Shown: positions 1-5,521 of the stretch, one piece after another | Layout: every line of letters starts with the position of its first letter | How positions within the stretch are numbered: the stretch's first letter is position 1 | Assembly (NCBI GenBank): GCA_937863195.1 | Contig: CALMET010000127.1 | Coordinates: 1 to 11,903, forward strand | Length of the DNA: 11,903 nt | DNA from: an uncultured bacterium | GTDB lineage: Bacteria > Patescibacteria > ABY1 > SG8-24 > 2-12-FULL-60-25 | Direction: 5' to 3' | The notes under the pieces: model-generated | Database searches by the model: none | Seen by the model: the letters and a program-made list of their open reading frames with translations, nothing else | What the model was told of the DNA's origin: nothing | Made by a program: the position numbers and the translations under genes

Positions 1-608
1 GGCGTAAAAATACCTACCTTCGAAAACTGGCGCTGCATCCGCTTGCCAACGCCCGGCAGAGTTTGCAAATCAATAACGGCAAGCAATGCATCTAATTCGT
101 CCATAGTGATCACACTGAGGCCATTGGGTTTTTTTCGTTCTGAAGCGATCTTTGCCAAAAAACGCGTCGGCGCTATCCCAATCGAACAAGGTAGCCACTC
201 CCCAATCTCATCACGGATACGGTCTCTGATGCGCGTAAGTAAAAACGCCGCCTCAGCTTCATCGCGACACCAACCCGTCATGTCTAGAAAGGCTTCATCA
301 ATCGAATACGGCTCCATTTTATCAGTAACCTGACGAAAGATCGCAAAAATACGCTTTGTCACCGAGCGATACTTCGCCGAATCGCTTTGAACAAAGCGTG
401 CTCCCGGCACCGCCTCGCGGGCTTCTTTGAGTGTCATCCCGACCTTCATCCCCTGGCGCTTGGCTTCAATTGATGCCGCAATCACGCAGCCGTGCTCATA
501 CAAATAGGCGCAAACACCCAAAGCACGCCCACGCAAAGAAGGATTCGCCTGTTGCTCGACGCTCGCGAAGTACGAGTTCATGTCGATATGGGCGATAATA
601 GGTTTCAT
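1..608 (-). CDS. dinB: Y-family DNA polymerase (DinB/UmuC-like), C-terminal part off the window
   Basis: Translesion polymerase that copies past damaged bases. The first 202 residues were read by hand from the ATG at 608; the rest runs off the left edge. Visible motifs are the N-terminal metal-binding HIDMNSYFASVE (residues 7-18, Asp9 as first catalytic Asp and Phe14 in the steric-gate position), YSIDEAFLD (101-109, catalytic Asp104-Glu105), the CSIGIAPTRFLAKIAS palm segment (141-156), and a helix-hairpin-helix start LPGVGKR (184-190). It is the third gene of the lexA operon, 17 nt after the small gene before it, so it is probably SOS-induced. No Shine-Dalgarno precedes the start. The family is secure. 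Pol IV (DinB) versus UmuC/Pol V type cannot be settled without the C-terminal half; the symbol is the closest fit. Confidence 0.9.
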   Translation of the reverse strand, partial: MKPIIAHIDMNSYFASVEQQANPSLRGRALGVCAYLYEHGCVIAASIEAKRQGMKVGMTLKEAREAVPGARFVQSDSAKYRSVTKRIFAIFRQVTDKMEPYSIDEAFLDMTGWCRDEAEAAFLLTRIRDRIRDEIGEWLPCSIGIAPTRFLAKIASERKKPNGLSVITMDELDALLAVIDLQTLPGVGKRMQRQFSKVGIFT

Positions 609-625
609 AGGCGCGCATAAACAAC

Positions 626-877
626 TTAAGAAAGCACTCGTACTTCATCCATATGCCAATTGAGCGTTTCTGTAGAAAAAGAGAGTCGATACGCATTCGC
701 ATCATCCGAAACAGAAAAGTAATAGACCTTGTCTCGACCAATACGCTCTGAATGCACAAGATGAACTTTGCGCAGACGGATATAGCGTTTTCCCCATTTT
801 AAAATAAACGGCTCGGGTTTGCGCTGCTTAAAGACAACAACAACCTCTACAGGTTGTTTAACCTGCTCATATGTCAT
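626..877 (-). CDS. Small unknown protein in the lexA-polymerase operon (DUF6504-like pattern)
   Basis: An 83-residue protein with no signal peptide or membrane segment. It is rich in beta-forming and aromatic/basic residues: PVEVVVVF (9-16), FILKWGKRYIRLRKV (24-38), VYYFSV (51-56), YRLSF (63-67), then NWHMDEVRV (73-81). From memory, this order (Pro-x-x-Phe-x-x-x-Gly-x-x-Tyr, a central Tyr-Tyr-Phe strand, and a Trp near the C terminus) resembles the short DUF6504 family seen beside error-prone polymerase genes in some Actinobacteria and Deinococcus-Thermus; this was not searched. It starts 24 nt after lexA and ends 17 nt before the Y-family polymerase, all on one strand, so it is probably co-transcribed and SOS-controlled. 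A role as polymerase accessory factor is inference from position only. No Shine-Dalgarno is seen. Confidence 0.75.
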   Translation of the reverse strand: MTYEQVKQPVEVVVVFKQRKPEPFILKWGKRYIRLRKVHLVHSERIGRDKVYYFSVSDDANAYRLSFSTETLNWHMDEVRVLS

Positions 878-901
878 AAACGTGAATGTAGTGAACCGTT
901 A

Positions 902-1525
902 TTAAAAATTGCTGTACGAACGAATCACGGCCTTAACAACACCCTGGATCAGCGGATCGTAGCAATAAATCGGTTGCATGGTTTTATTGGCTGGCTGCAA
1001 ACGAATGCGATCTTTTTCACGAAAAAACTTTTTGAGCGTCGCGTGGGAGTTTTCAAGCAAGGCAACGACAACATCGCCGCTTTTTGGTGATGGATTGCGT
1101 TCAATAATCACATAGTCACCATCATGAATACCTTCATCGATCATGGACTCGCCTTTAACGCGCAAGACATAAGAGTTTGCCGCATCAGGAACAATATCAA
1201 CTGGCACCGCCAAGGTCTCGCGCCCTTCGACGGCCTCAATGGGCAAACCAGCCGTAATCAAGCCGACGAGCGGCAAAATCACGCTACGCCCCCACTTGGT
1301 CGCCTTATCGGTCGGCTCAAGCTCACGTGCCGAACCCGAGGCTTCAGCACCCTTCAGAAAGCCGCGCTCACGCAAAGACTGCACGTGCGCATGCACGGTT
1401 GAGGGCGAGGCAAGCTCGAGGCCGCTCGCGATCTCGCGATACGAAGGAGGGTATCCCTGCTCAGAGATAAAGTTCACGATAAAGTCGAGAACTTCTTTTT
1501 GCTTGGGGGTAAGTGTTGGGGTCAT
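902..1525 (-). CDS. lexA: LexA SOS-response repressor
   Basis: Transcriptional repressor of the SOS regulon; in the family, RecA filaments trigger self-cleavage after DNA damage. Length 207 residues, normal for LexA. The N-terminal winged helix-turn-helix spans about residues 1-70, with PPSYREIA (26-33) and the recognition-helix region SPSTVHAHV (40-48), closer to Gram-positive LexA than to E. coli. The scissile bond is Ala92-Gly93. The catalytic dyad is Ser127 (in GESM) and Lys165 (in HATLK), both in the expected context of the S24-type peptidase domain. It heads a three-gene minus-strand operon (lexA, small protein, Y-family polymerase). The promoter just upstream carries a direct-repeat LexA box overlapping its -10, so autoregulation is likely. 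The predicted leader is only about 8 nt with no Shine-Dalgarno. Confidence 0.97.
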   Translation of the reverse strand: MTPTLTPKQKEVLDFIVNFISEQGYPPSYREIASGLELASPSTVHAHVQSLRERGFLKGAEASGSARELEPTDKATKWGRSVILPLVGLITAGLPIEAVEGRETLAVPVDIVPDAANSYVLRVKGESMIDEGIHDGDYVIIERNPSPKSGDVVVALLENSHATLKKFFREKDRIRLQPANKTMQPIYCYDPLIQGVVKAVIRSYSNF

Positions 1526-1532
1526 AGGCTAC

Positions 1533-1568
1533 TAGAACAAAAATAGAACGATATCAGGCTTACGTCAA
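1533..1568 (-). promoter_or_regulatory. lexA promoter with GTTC-N7-GTTC LexA box over the -10
   Basis: On the minus strand a -35 TTGACG (1563-1568) is followed after 17 bp by a -10 TATTTT (1540-1545). Overlapping the -10 is GTTCTATTTTTGTTC (1535-1549), i.e. GTTC-N7-GTTC, a direct repeat with one-helical-turn spacing. This is the form known for alphaproteobacterial LexA boxes. A repressor there would block RNA polymerase. The expected start of transcription is near 1533, giving a leader of about 8 nt before the lexA ATG at 1525. Confidence 0.7.
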
Positions 1569-1618
1569 TATACGTATTCATCCCTGTTTTTATTGCGTTA
1601 TTTGATGGTTTTTTGACG

Positions 1619-1627
1619 TTATCCACA
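1619..1627 (+). other. Perfect DnaA-box 9-mer
   Basis: TTATCCACA matches the strong DnaA-box consensus TTATNCACA exactly. It lies in the gap between lexA and the divergent surface-protein gene, about 95 bp upstream of the lexA start. Only this one perfect copy was noticed in the window, so it is not evidence for an origin; it could be a regulatory or titration site, or chance. Confidence 0.35.
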
Positions 1628-1726
1628 GACCCCCTCTCATTTTATGGCAACGGAGTAGAGAAGAGCGCGATATCGCCATGCCATTCGTCCTAAGCGGATC
1701 ATGTCGAATAGGCGCCCGACCCTCGT

Positions 1727-3925
1727 ATGCTTCGACGCCTTATGGGCCAACTTTGTCTCTTTGCTTTGGGATGCTCTTTTCTTGATCCCTTTACGCCTCT
1801 CGCACGAGCAAGTGAGGCGCCTATTCTTCTCATCGGCGAAGTCGCGTGGGCAGGTTCGTCGCTTTCAAGCGCTGATGAATGGCTCGAGCTCTGGAATCTG
1901 GGTGACACTCCGCTCGACTTATCAGGCTATCGCCTTGAAGGCGCCTCGGCCTCATCTATCGTGTTTGATCAAGTTCACGTCATCGCTCCCCAAAGCGCTT
2001 TCTTGATCGCTAACTATGACGCAAGCGATGAAAAGAGCTCCATCGCTACAACAACCCATCTCGTCAGTACGGCGGTTTCACTTTCAAATAGTACGTTGAG
2101 CCTTCGACTCTTTGATGCCAACGATGTTTTAGTGGACGAATTAGCCTCAGGCACTCCGCCCGCTGGATCAAGTTCACCAAAAGCCACCATGATTCGCTCA
2201 GCTCTAGACATGGCATGGCTTAGCGCAACGACAACGAACTTCATGAAAACGGACATTACGGATTTAGGCACGCCGGGATTCTGTGATGGATGCCATCCGA
2301 GCCTCGTGCCGCTGGTAGAAATTCCTGAAGTTGATACTGAAACAGACTCAGAAGCAGAACTTGAAGACGCGATCATCCCTGAAGAACAATTTACTGAACC
2401 TACTGAAATCGAATCCTCTGAATCCCCTACCTCCACACCTGTAGTGACGACTGATGATAATGAAGAAGTAATAGAGACCACAGAAGAATTATCACCAGAA
2501 GAAACAACAACCACTGAAACAATCATTCAATCTTCAGAGCCGACATTAGTACAGACAGCAGATCCAGCACCAGTCACGACGCCAACACCAACAGCACTAA
2601 TCACTCCCCCACCGGGGCTCGCCATGCAAGCCATCTTTCCGGCACCAGACAATGCATACGAGTGGATCAAGCTTGGTTGGACAAATGAAACACACGAGCT
2701 CAGTCGCTTAGATGGTTGGTTCATCCAAAATGGTCGCGATAAGGTGATCTTTCGCTTTTCAACGTCCACACGACCAAATCTCGTTGAAGAGAACAGCCTC
2801 GTACAAGTCACCTTTAAAAGCGCCGTCTTACTAAACGCGGGTGATACCATCTCACTCTATAACGCCAGCGGCGCCCTCGTGGATCGTGTGAGCTATCCAG
2901 AAACCATAAAAGGCAGCACATGGACATTGGATGGCGAATGGAAAAATGATCACGAAGTCCCTGTAGTGCCTTCAGAGCCCACGACCTCCACGATCACAGA
3001 GGCGACAGAAACGAATCTTACGCCCATCCCCACGATAACAACGTCTACGCTCGTTGAAATAGCGCCAATGACAACAACCCCAAAAACAACAACGATAAAA
3101 CGTACGGCATCAAAAACAACCACACCTAAAACAACAGCCGCCAAAACAACTACAGCAGCAAAGAAAACAACAACAAAAACAGCGACACCTTCAAAAACGG
3201 CGCTCGCGAATAGCATTTATCCATCAACGATTGAACAGATTCTTATGCAACCGCAATCATTGCGCGTGCGCGTTCAAGGCGTCGTCGGCACCGTGCCCGG
3301 CATTCTCTTGAAGCGGCAATTTATTTTGCAGGCCCCGGACGGTCGCGGCTTACTCGTCAAAGTCCCCACCGGACAAAAGACACCGACGTTTGGCGCCACT
3401 GTCGAACTTACCGGCACCATCACGGATGACGATGATGGCATTATTCTCACCATGAAAACGCAGGATACTTGGACGATTCTTTCATCCGATCCCGTCATCA
3501 TTCCTTCACGTGTTATCGATGTGCTCGCCGAAGAAGCTGAAGACGCATGGAGCAAGATGTCCGTGACGGGCACCATCCTCTCGATAAGTGCCGGTAAGGC
3601 TGAAGTTGATGTCGACGGCATTCATCTGACCGTGCTCGTCAAAGCCGCAACGCGTTATCGTGTTCAACGCTTAAAGAAAGGTGATCTCATTCATGTGACG
3701 GGTGTACTCAGCTTCACAAAGGATGGACCAACCTTGTACCCAATCACTGCTGAAGACATCACGATCTTAAAAAGCGCCGAGCAAGCGCAGGCCGGCCAAC
3801 AAAAAGCTTCTTTGCCAGATTGGGTGCCTTTTGGCGCCGCCGGTGTCACGGTTGCTGCCTATGAAAGCCTCAAACGCTGGCGCAAACGCAAGCCACTTAA
3901 TAAACAAATCGTCACTATCACTTAG
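1727..3925 (+). CDS. Exported lamin-tail-domain protein with OB-fold-like region
   Basis: 732 residues, predicted cell-surface or secreted. Order: signal peptide 1-28 (Arg3-Arg4, hydrophobic 5-19, AxA-type site Ala26-Arg-Ala28); lamin-tail-like beta domain ~33-185 (GEVAWAG, DEWLELWN, ending GTPGF); Glu/Thr/Pro-rich linker ~200-297; second lamin-tail-like domain ~298-410 (YEWIKLGWTN, LDGWFIQN, GDTISLYN); Thr/Lys/Ala-rich linker ~414-495; one or two OB-fold-like barrels ~498-682 (VRVQGVVGTVPG, VELTGTITD, MSVTGTILS, IHVTGVLSF); then a short hydrophobic segment (~700-712) and basic tail RWRKRK. Lamin-tail domains in bacteria occur on exported proteins, often beside nucleases, but no nuclease motif is seen here. 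An in-frame TAG sits upstream at 1709, so 1727 is the first usable ATG; Met6 (1742) is an alternative. No Shine-Dalgarno or convincing promoter was found. Exact role unknown; surface adhesion or nucleic-acid binding are guesses. Confidence 0.88.
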   Translation: MLRRLMGQLCLFALGCSFLDPFTPLARASEAPILLIGEVAWAGSSLSSADEWLELWNLGDTPLDLSGYRLEGASASSIVFDQVHVIAPQSAFLIANYDASDEKSSIATTTHLVSTAVSLSNSTLSLRLFDANDVLVDELASGTPPAGSSSPKATMIRSALDMAWLSATTTNFMKTDITDLGTPGFCDGCHPSLVPLVEIPEVDTETDSEAELEDAIIPEEQFTEPTEIESSESPTSTPVVTTDDNEEVIETTEELSPEETTTTETIIQSSEPTLVQTADPAPVTTPTPTALITPPPGLAMQAIFPAPDNAYEWIKLGWTNETHELSRLDGWFIQNGRDKVIFRFSTSTRPNLVEENSLVQVTFKSAVLLNAGDTISLYNASGALVDRVSYPETIKGSTWTLDGEWKNDHEVPVVPSEPTTSTITEATETNLTPIPTITTSTLVEIAPMTTTPKTTTIKRTASKTTTPKTTAAKTTTAAKKTTTKTATPSKTALANSIYPSTIEQILMQPQSLRVRVQGVVGTVPGILLKRQFILQAPDGRGLLVKVPTGQKTPTFGATVELTGTITDDDDGIILTMKTQDTWTILSSDPVIIPSRVIDVLAEEAEDAWSKMSVTGTILSISAGKAEVDVDGIHLTVLVKAATRYRVQRLKKGDLIHVTGVLSFTKDGPTLYPITAEDITILKSAEQAQAGQQKASLPDWVPFGAAGVTVAAYESLKRWRKRKPLNKQIVTIT

Positions 3926-3926
3926 T

Positions 3927-4109
3927 ATGAATCCAGAATGGTATCCCTTTGGTTCTTGGATGGACCAATGTGAGCAACTCGTCGAAGAAATCCGCGAGCT
4001 TCAAGAAATGCACGCCGCCCTCCTTCATCGCACACAGGAGCTCGCCGAACGCCTTGGCAGCCCCTCAGGGCCCATCGCCCGCGAGTTCGGGGACTTGCAA
4101 CTCTCGTAA
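3927..4109 (+). CDS. Small coiled-coil protein (60 aa), unknown function
   Basis: Sixty residues starting 1 bp after the stop of the lamin-tail-domain gene, suggesting translational coupling; there is no Shine-Dalgarno. The start MNPEWYPFGSW is aromatic and is followed by a likely amphipathic helix (residues ~12-44, Glu/Leu/Gln/Ala rich, with runs such as QLVEEIRELQEMHAALL), which could form a coiled coil. There is no signal peptide or membrane segment. Codon use (GCC, CGC, GAG/GAA, CTC) looks like that of neighbouring genes. The same frame is open further upstream to 3831, inside the previous gene, but that part is a shadow. No family was recognised. It may be a genuine small gene or a fortuitous ORF. 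Confidence 0.5.
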   Translation: MNPEWYPFGSWMDQCEQLVEEIRELQEMHAALLHRTQELAERLGSPSGPIAREFGDLQLS

Positions 4110-4154
4110 GGGTTTGTTAACCTGTGGCCACTCGCAGCAATGCGAACCGGTCAC

Positions 4155-4229
4155 GCGGGTATCGTATAATGGCTATTATGCTACCTTGCCATGGTAGAGA
4201 CGGGGGTTCGATTCCCCCTACCCGCTCCA
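4155..4229 (+). tRNA. tRNA-Gly (anticodon GCC)
   Basis: Acceptor stem GCGGGTA (4155-4161) pairs perfectly with TACCCGC (4219-4225). The anticodon stem is CTACC/GGTAG with loop TTGCCAT and anticodon GCC at 4188-4190. The T arm is GGGGG-TTCGATT-CCCCC (4202-4218). CCA is encoded (4227-4229). The D stem is weak: one G-U pair, two Watson-Crick pairs and a U-U mismatch. It starts 45 nt after the small ORF; no convincing promoter of its own was found. A hairpin terminator follows directly. Confidence 0.95.
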
Positions 4230-4230
4230 C

Positions 4231-4262
4231 ACAAAAAACGCCCTAAACGGGCTGTTTTTTGT
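4231..4262 (+). terminator. Rho-independent terminator after tRNA-Gly
   Basis: GCCC (4240-4243), loop TAAAC, GGGC (4249-4252), then T6 (4255-4260). Flanking A- and T-tracts can extend the stem, so it could act on both strands. It begins 2 nt after the tRNA CCA end. Confidence 0.75.
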
Positions 4263-4324
4263 TATCCCGGCGGCTACTTGCCTAGTTTGGCGAAATTAGT
4301 TAATCTACCGCCACAAATGAACAC

Positions 4325-4401
4325 GGGCGTATAGCTCAGTTGGTTAGAGCGTTACACTGATAATGTAAAGGTCCCTGGTTCGAATCCAGGTACGCCCACC
4401 A
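4325..4401 (+). tRNA. tRNA-Ile (anticodon GAT)
   Basis: A standard 77-nt cloverleaf. Acceptor stem GGGCGTA (4325-4331) pairs with TACGCCC (4391-4397); the D arm is GCTC/GAGC; the anticodon stem is TTACA/TGTAA with loop CTGATAA and anticodon GAT at 4359-4361; the T arm is CCTGG-TTCGAAT-CCAGG; CCA is encoded (4399-4401). A weak promoter-like pair lies upstream (TTGCCT at 4278-4283, 17 bp, TAATCT at 4301-4306). Since a terminator separates it from tRNA-Gly, it probably has its own promoter. Confidence 0.97.
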
Positions 4402-4434
4402 TAGAAAAACAGCGGTTTTGCCGCTGTTTTTCTA
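4402..4434. terminator. Bidirectional hairpin terminator
   Basis: A perfect 14-bp inverted repeat TAGAAAAACAGCGG / CCGCTGTTTTTCTA (4402-4415 and 4421-4434) with loop TTTTG. Each strand ends in a T-tract, so it can stop both the tRNA-Ile transcript and the convergent lipoprotein transcript, whose stop codon is 20 bp away. Confidence 0.85.
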
Positions 4435-4454
4435 ATGCCGAGTTTTTTACTTTA

Positions 4455-5009
4455 TTACTCCCCTGATTCGACCGAGAGCGTCATGGTCACCATGGTTTTT
4501 GCTTCAGCGTCTTCGGTATCTCTTACCACCATAACTGTGATTTGGTTTTTGTCTTTTTCGTAGCTGCGCACAATGGTACCACCGAGGTTCGCGTCTGAAG
4601 CGCGGGTATAACCGTTAGCCTTTAATGCCACATCAGCCGTATCAGCGACCTTGGTCATATCAGTATCTGACACCATTTGAACGATGGCCGCCGAAGACTT
4701 GTCACCCTTTGCGGATACATGAGTCACCGTAGCACCGTCCAACTTTTTCAAATCTGATGGAAAGTCCGCAGGGATCTCAACATCCTCACCATACGATTGA
4801 TAGTCCCCCGTTTTCTCGTCCTTAAACGTCGCGGAGTTTTTCTTAAGATCAACCTTGCCACCCGTCGCACCCTCAATCGTTTTTTCAGCAATCTTTTCAC
4901 CGATTTTTTCTGTCAGTTTATCTTGCATCGCATCCATAGGATTCTGACAACCAAGACCCGTCAACGCGAGCACCGAAGCGGCCGCGACTAAAAGAGAGCG
5001 TTTGTTCAT
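4455..5009 (-). CDS. Putative lipoprotein of unknown function
   Basis: 184 residues from the ATG at 5009. N terminus MNKRSLLVAAASVLALTGLGC: Lys/Arg start, hydrophobic core and Cys21 as the probable lipidated residue. The lipobox is imperfect (Gly rather than Leu at -3), so a plain signal peptide remains possible. The mature part has a Lys/Glu-rich helix with EKIGEKIAEKTIE (35-47), then ATGGKVDL (48-55), a DFPSDL motif (82-87) and a C-terminal alpha/beta-looking part. Similar ATGGK...FPSD arrangements occur in uncharacterised bacterial lipoproteins (recalled, not searched). An in-frame ATG at 5045 is rejected because it falls in the -35 of the predicted promoter; with the -10 at 5018-5023 the transcript starts about 2 nt before 5009, i.e. 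leaderless. It converges on tRNA-Ile and diverges from the MopE-like gene. Confidence 0.82.
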   Translation of the reverse strand: MNKRSLLVAAASVLALTGLGCQNPMDAMQDKLTEKIGEKIAEKTIEGATGGKVDLKKNSATFKDEKTGDYQSYGEDVEIPADFPSDLKKLDGATVTHVSAKGDKSSAAIVQMVSDTDMTKVADTADVALKANGYTRASDANLGGTIVRSYEKDKNQITVMVVRDTEDAEAKTMVTMTLSVESGE

Positions 5010-5017
5010 ATGGCTGG

Positions 5018-5045
5018 ATTGTAGCAACTGGAGAACGATTGACAA
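5018..5045 (-). promoter_or_regulatory. Promoter of the lipoprotein gene
   Basis: On the minus strand TTGTCA (5040-5045), 16 bp, TACAAT (5018-5023). Five of six bases match consensus in each hexamer. The predicted start is near 5011, almost at the ATG (5009). The -35 occupies the same bases as the -35 of the opposing plus-strand promoter. Confidence 0.7.
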
Positions 5046-5067
5046 AATCCTGTTTTTATGCTATATT
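5039..5067 (+). promoter_or_regulatory. Strong promoter of the MopE-like gene
   Basis: Perfect -35 TTGACA (5039-5044), 17-bp spacer, -10 TATATT (5062-5067) preceded by TGC, an extended -10. Predicted start near 5074, giving an ~85-nt leader before the ATG at 5159. Confidence 0.8.
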
Positions 5068-5073
5068 ATTACT

Positions 5074-5158
5074 TCAACGAGGCTGCCGTAGAACCTGTTT
5101 TAAGCCCCAGAAACACGCTGTTTCAGAGGCTAAAAGATCAGACTTCTACGGAGGAAAA
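5074..5158 (+). promoter_or_regulatory. Structured 5' leader that can pair the Shine-Dalgarno
   Basis: Three nested helices can form: outer CCGTAGAA (5086-5093) with TTCTACGG (5144-5151), middle AGCC (5103-5106) with GGCT (5128-5131), and inner GAAACA (5110-5115) with TGTTTC (5119-5124) around a CGC loop. The outer helix pairs the first two G of the Shine-Dalgarno GGAGG (5150-5154). This suggests cis-regulation of translation; it matches no riboswitch class I know. Confidence 0.5.
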
Positions 5159-5455
5159 ATGCAAGAAAATAATCGTCTCTATTCGATCATCATCGGCTTC
5201 GAAGTCCTCAAGTTCGCCCTTATCGCCTACTTGTTGGTACCGATGCCTCAGATGCCTGTCGTGATGTCAACCGAGGAGCCCGGCAAGGAGCCAATCATCG
5301 TGAATTGCTACGCGGACATGGATCGCGATGGCTACGGTGCATACCCTATGCTCGTGTCGTATATTGGCTACTGCCCTTCCGGGTACACCACCAACAACGA
5401 CGATTGTAACGACAGATTCGATGATGGGTGCGTGCTGCACGCCTCCACTCGATAA
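5159..5455 (+). CDS. Small membrane-anchored protein with MopE-like metal-binding motif
   Basis: 98 residues. The start at 5159 is set by GGAGG four bases upstream, the only canonical Shine-Dalgarno seen in the window. Residues ~8-30 form a hydrophobic anchor or uncleaved signal (YSIIIGFEVLKFALIAYLL). The exported part contains DMDRDGYG (53-60, Asp at 53, 55 and 57, EF-hand-like), then CPSGYTTNNDDCND (72-85). This order, Asp-rich DGYG followed by a Gly-Tyr and a D-C-N/D-D, matches the 'putative metal-binding motif' of MopE-type proteins as I recall it. Four Cys (50, 72, 83, 91) could form disulfides outside the cell. MopE-family proteins usually carry several copies in much longer chains; here there is a single copy. 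It has a strong promoter and structured leader and converges on the FNR-like gene across a long hairpin. The metal and the role are unknown. Confidence 0.8.
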   Translation: MQENNRLYSIIIGFEVLKFALIAYLLVPMPQMPVVMSTEEPGKEPIIVNCYADMDRDGYGAYPMLVSYIGYCPSGYTTNNDDCNDRFDDGCVLHASTR

Positions 5456-5461
5456 ACTGAA

Positions 5462-5507
5462 AACCCCAGCAACTCTCTGACGTCTGTCAGATCGAGTTGC
5501 TGGGGTT
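5462..5507. terminator. Long nested hairpin between convergent genes
   Basis: A perfect 14-bp stem AACCCCAGCAACTC (5462-5475) / GAGTTGCTGGGGTT (5494-5507) encloses a second 6-bp stem TCTGAC (5476-5481) / GTCAGA (5486-5491) with loop GTCT. It starts 7 nt after the MopE-like stop and ends 14 nt before the FNR-like stop. T-runs on either side are short and interrupted, so termination is likely but not certain. Confidence 0.7.
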
Positions 5508-5521
5508 CTTCGATACCTAAA

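Noticed and set aside
1613..1643. Plus-strand promoter for the lamin-tail gene starting at TTGACG
   Set aside because: A good -35 but no acceptable -10 at 16-18 bp.
1667..1676. GCGATATCGC palindrome upstream of the lamin-tail gene
   Set aside because: Ten-base palindromes are expected by chance about ten times in a window this size; no other support for an operator.
2014..2526. 170-residue minus-strand ORF inside the lamin-tail gene
   Set aside because: Ser/Val-rich antisense reading of the acidic Thr/Glu linker; no gene-like features, and the plus strand has a continuous well-supported protein.
2950..3216. Val/Ala-rich hydrophobic antisense ORF
   Set aside because: Arises from the complement of the ACA/AAA-rich linker codons; not a real membrane protein.
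5010..5045. Upstream ATG (5045) for the lipoprotein
   Set aside because: It lies within the predicted -35; the ATG at 5009 begins a proper signal peptide.
5039..5158. Extended N terminus of the MopE-like protein from a TTG at 5039
   Set aside because: The TTG is the -35 hexamer itself; the Shine-Dalgarno and hydrophobic anchor support 5159.
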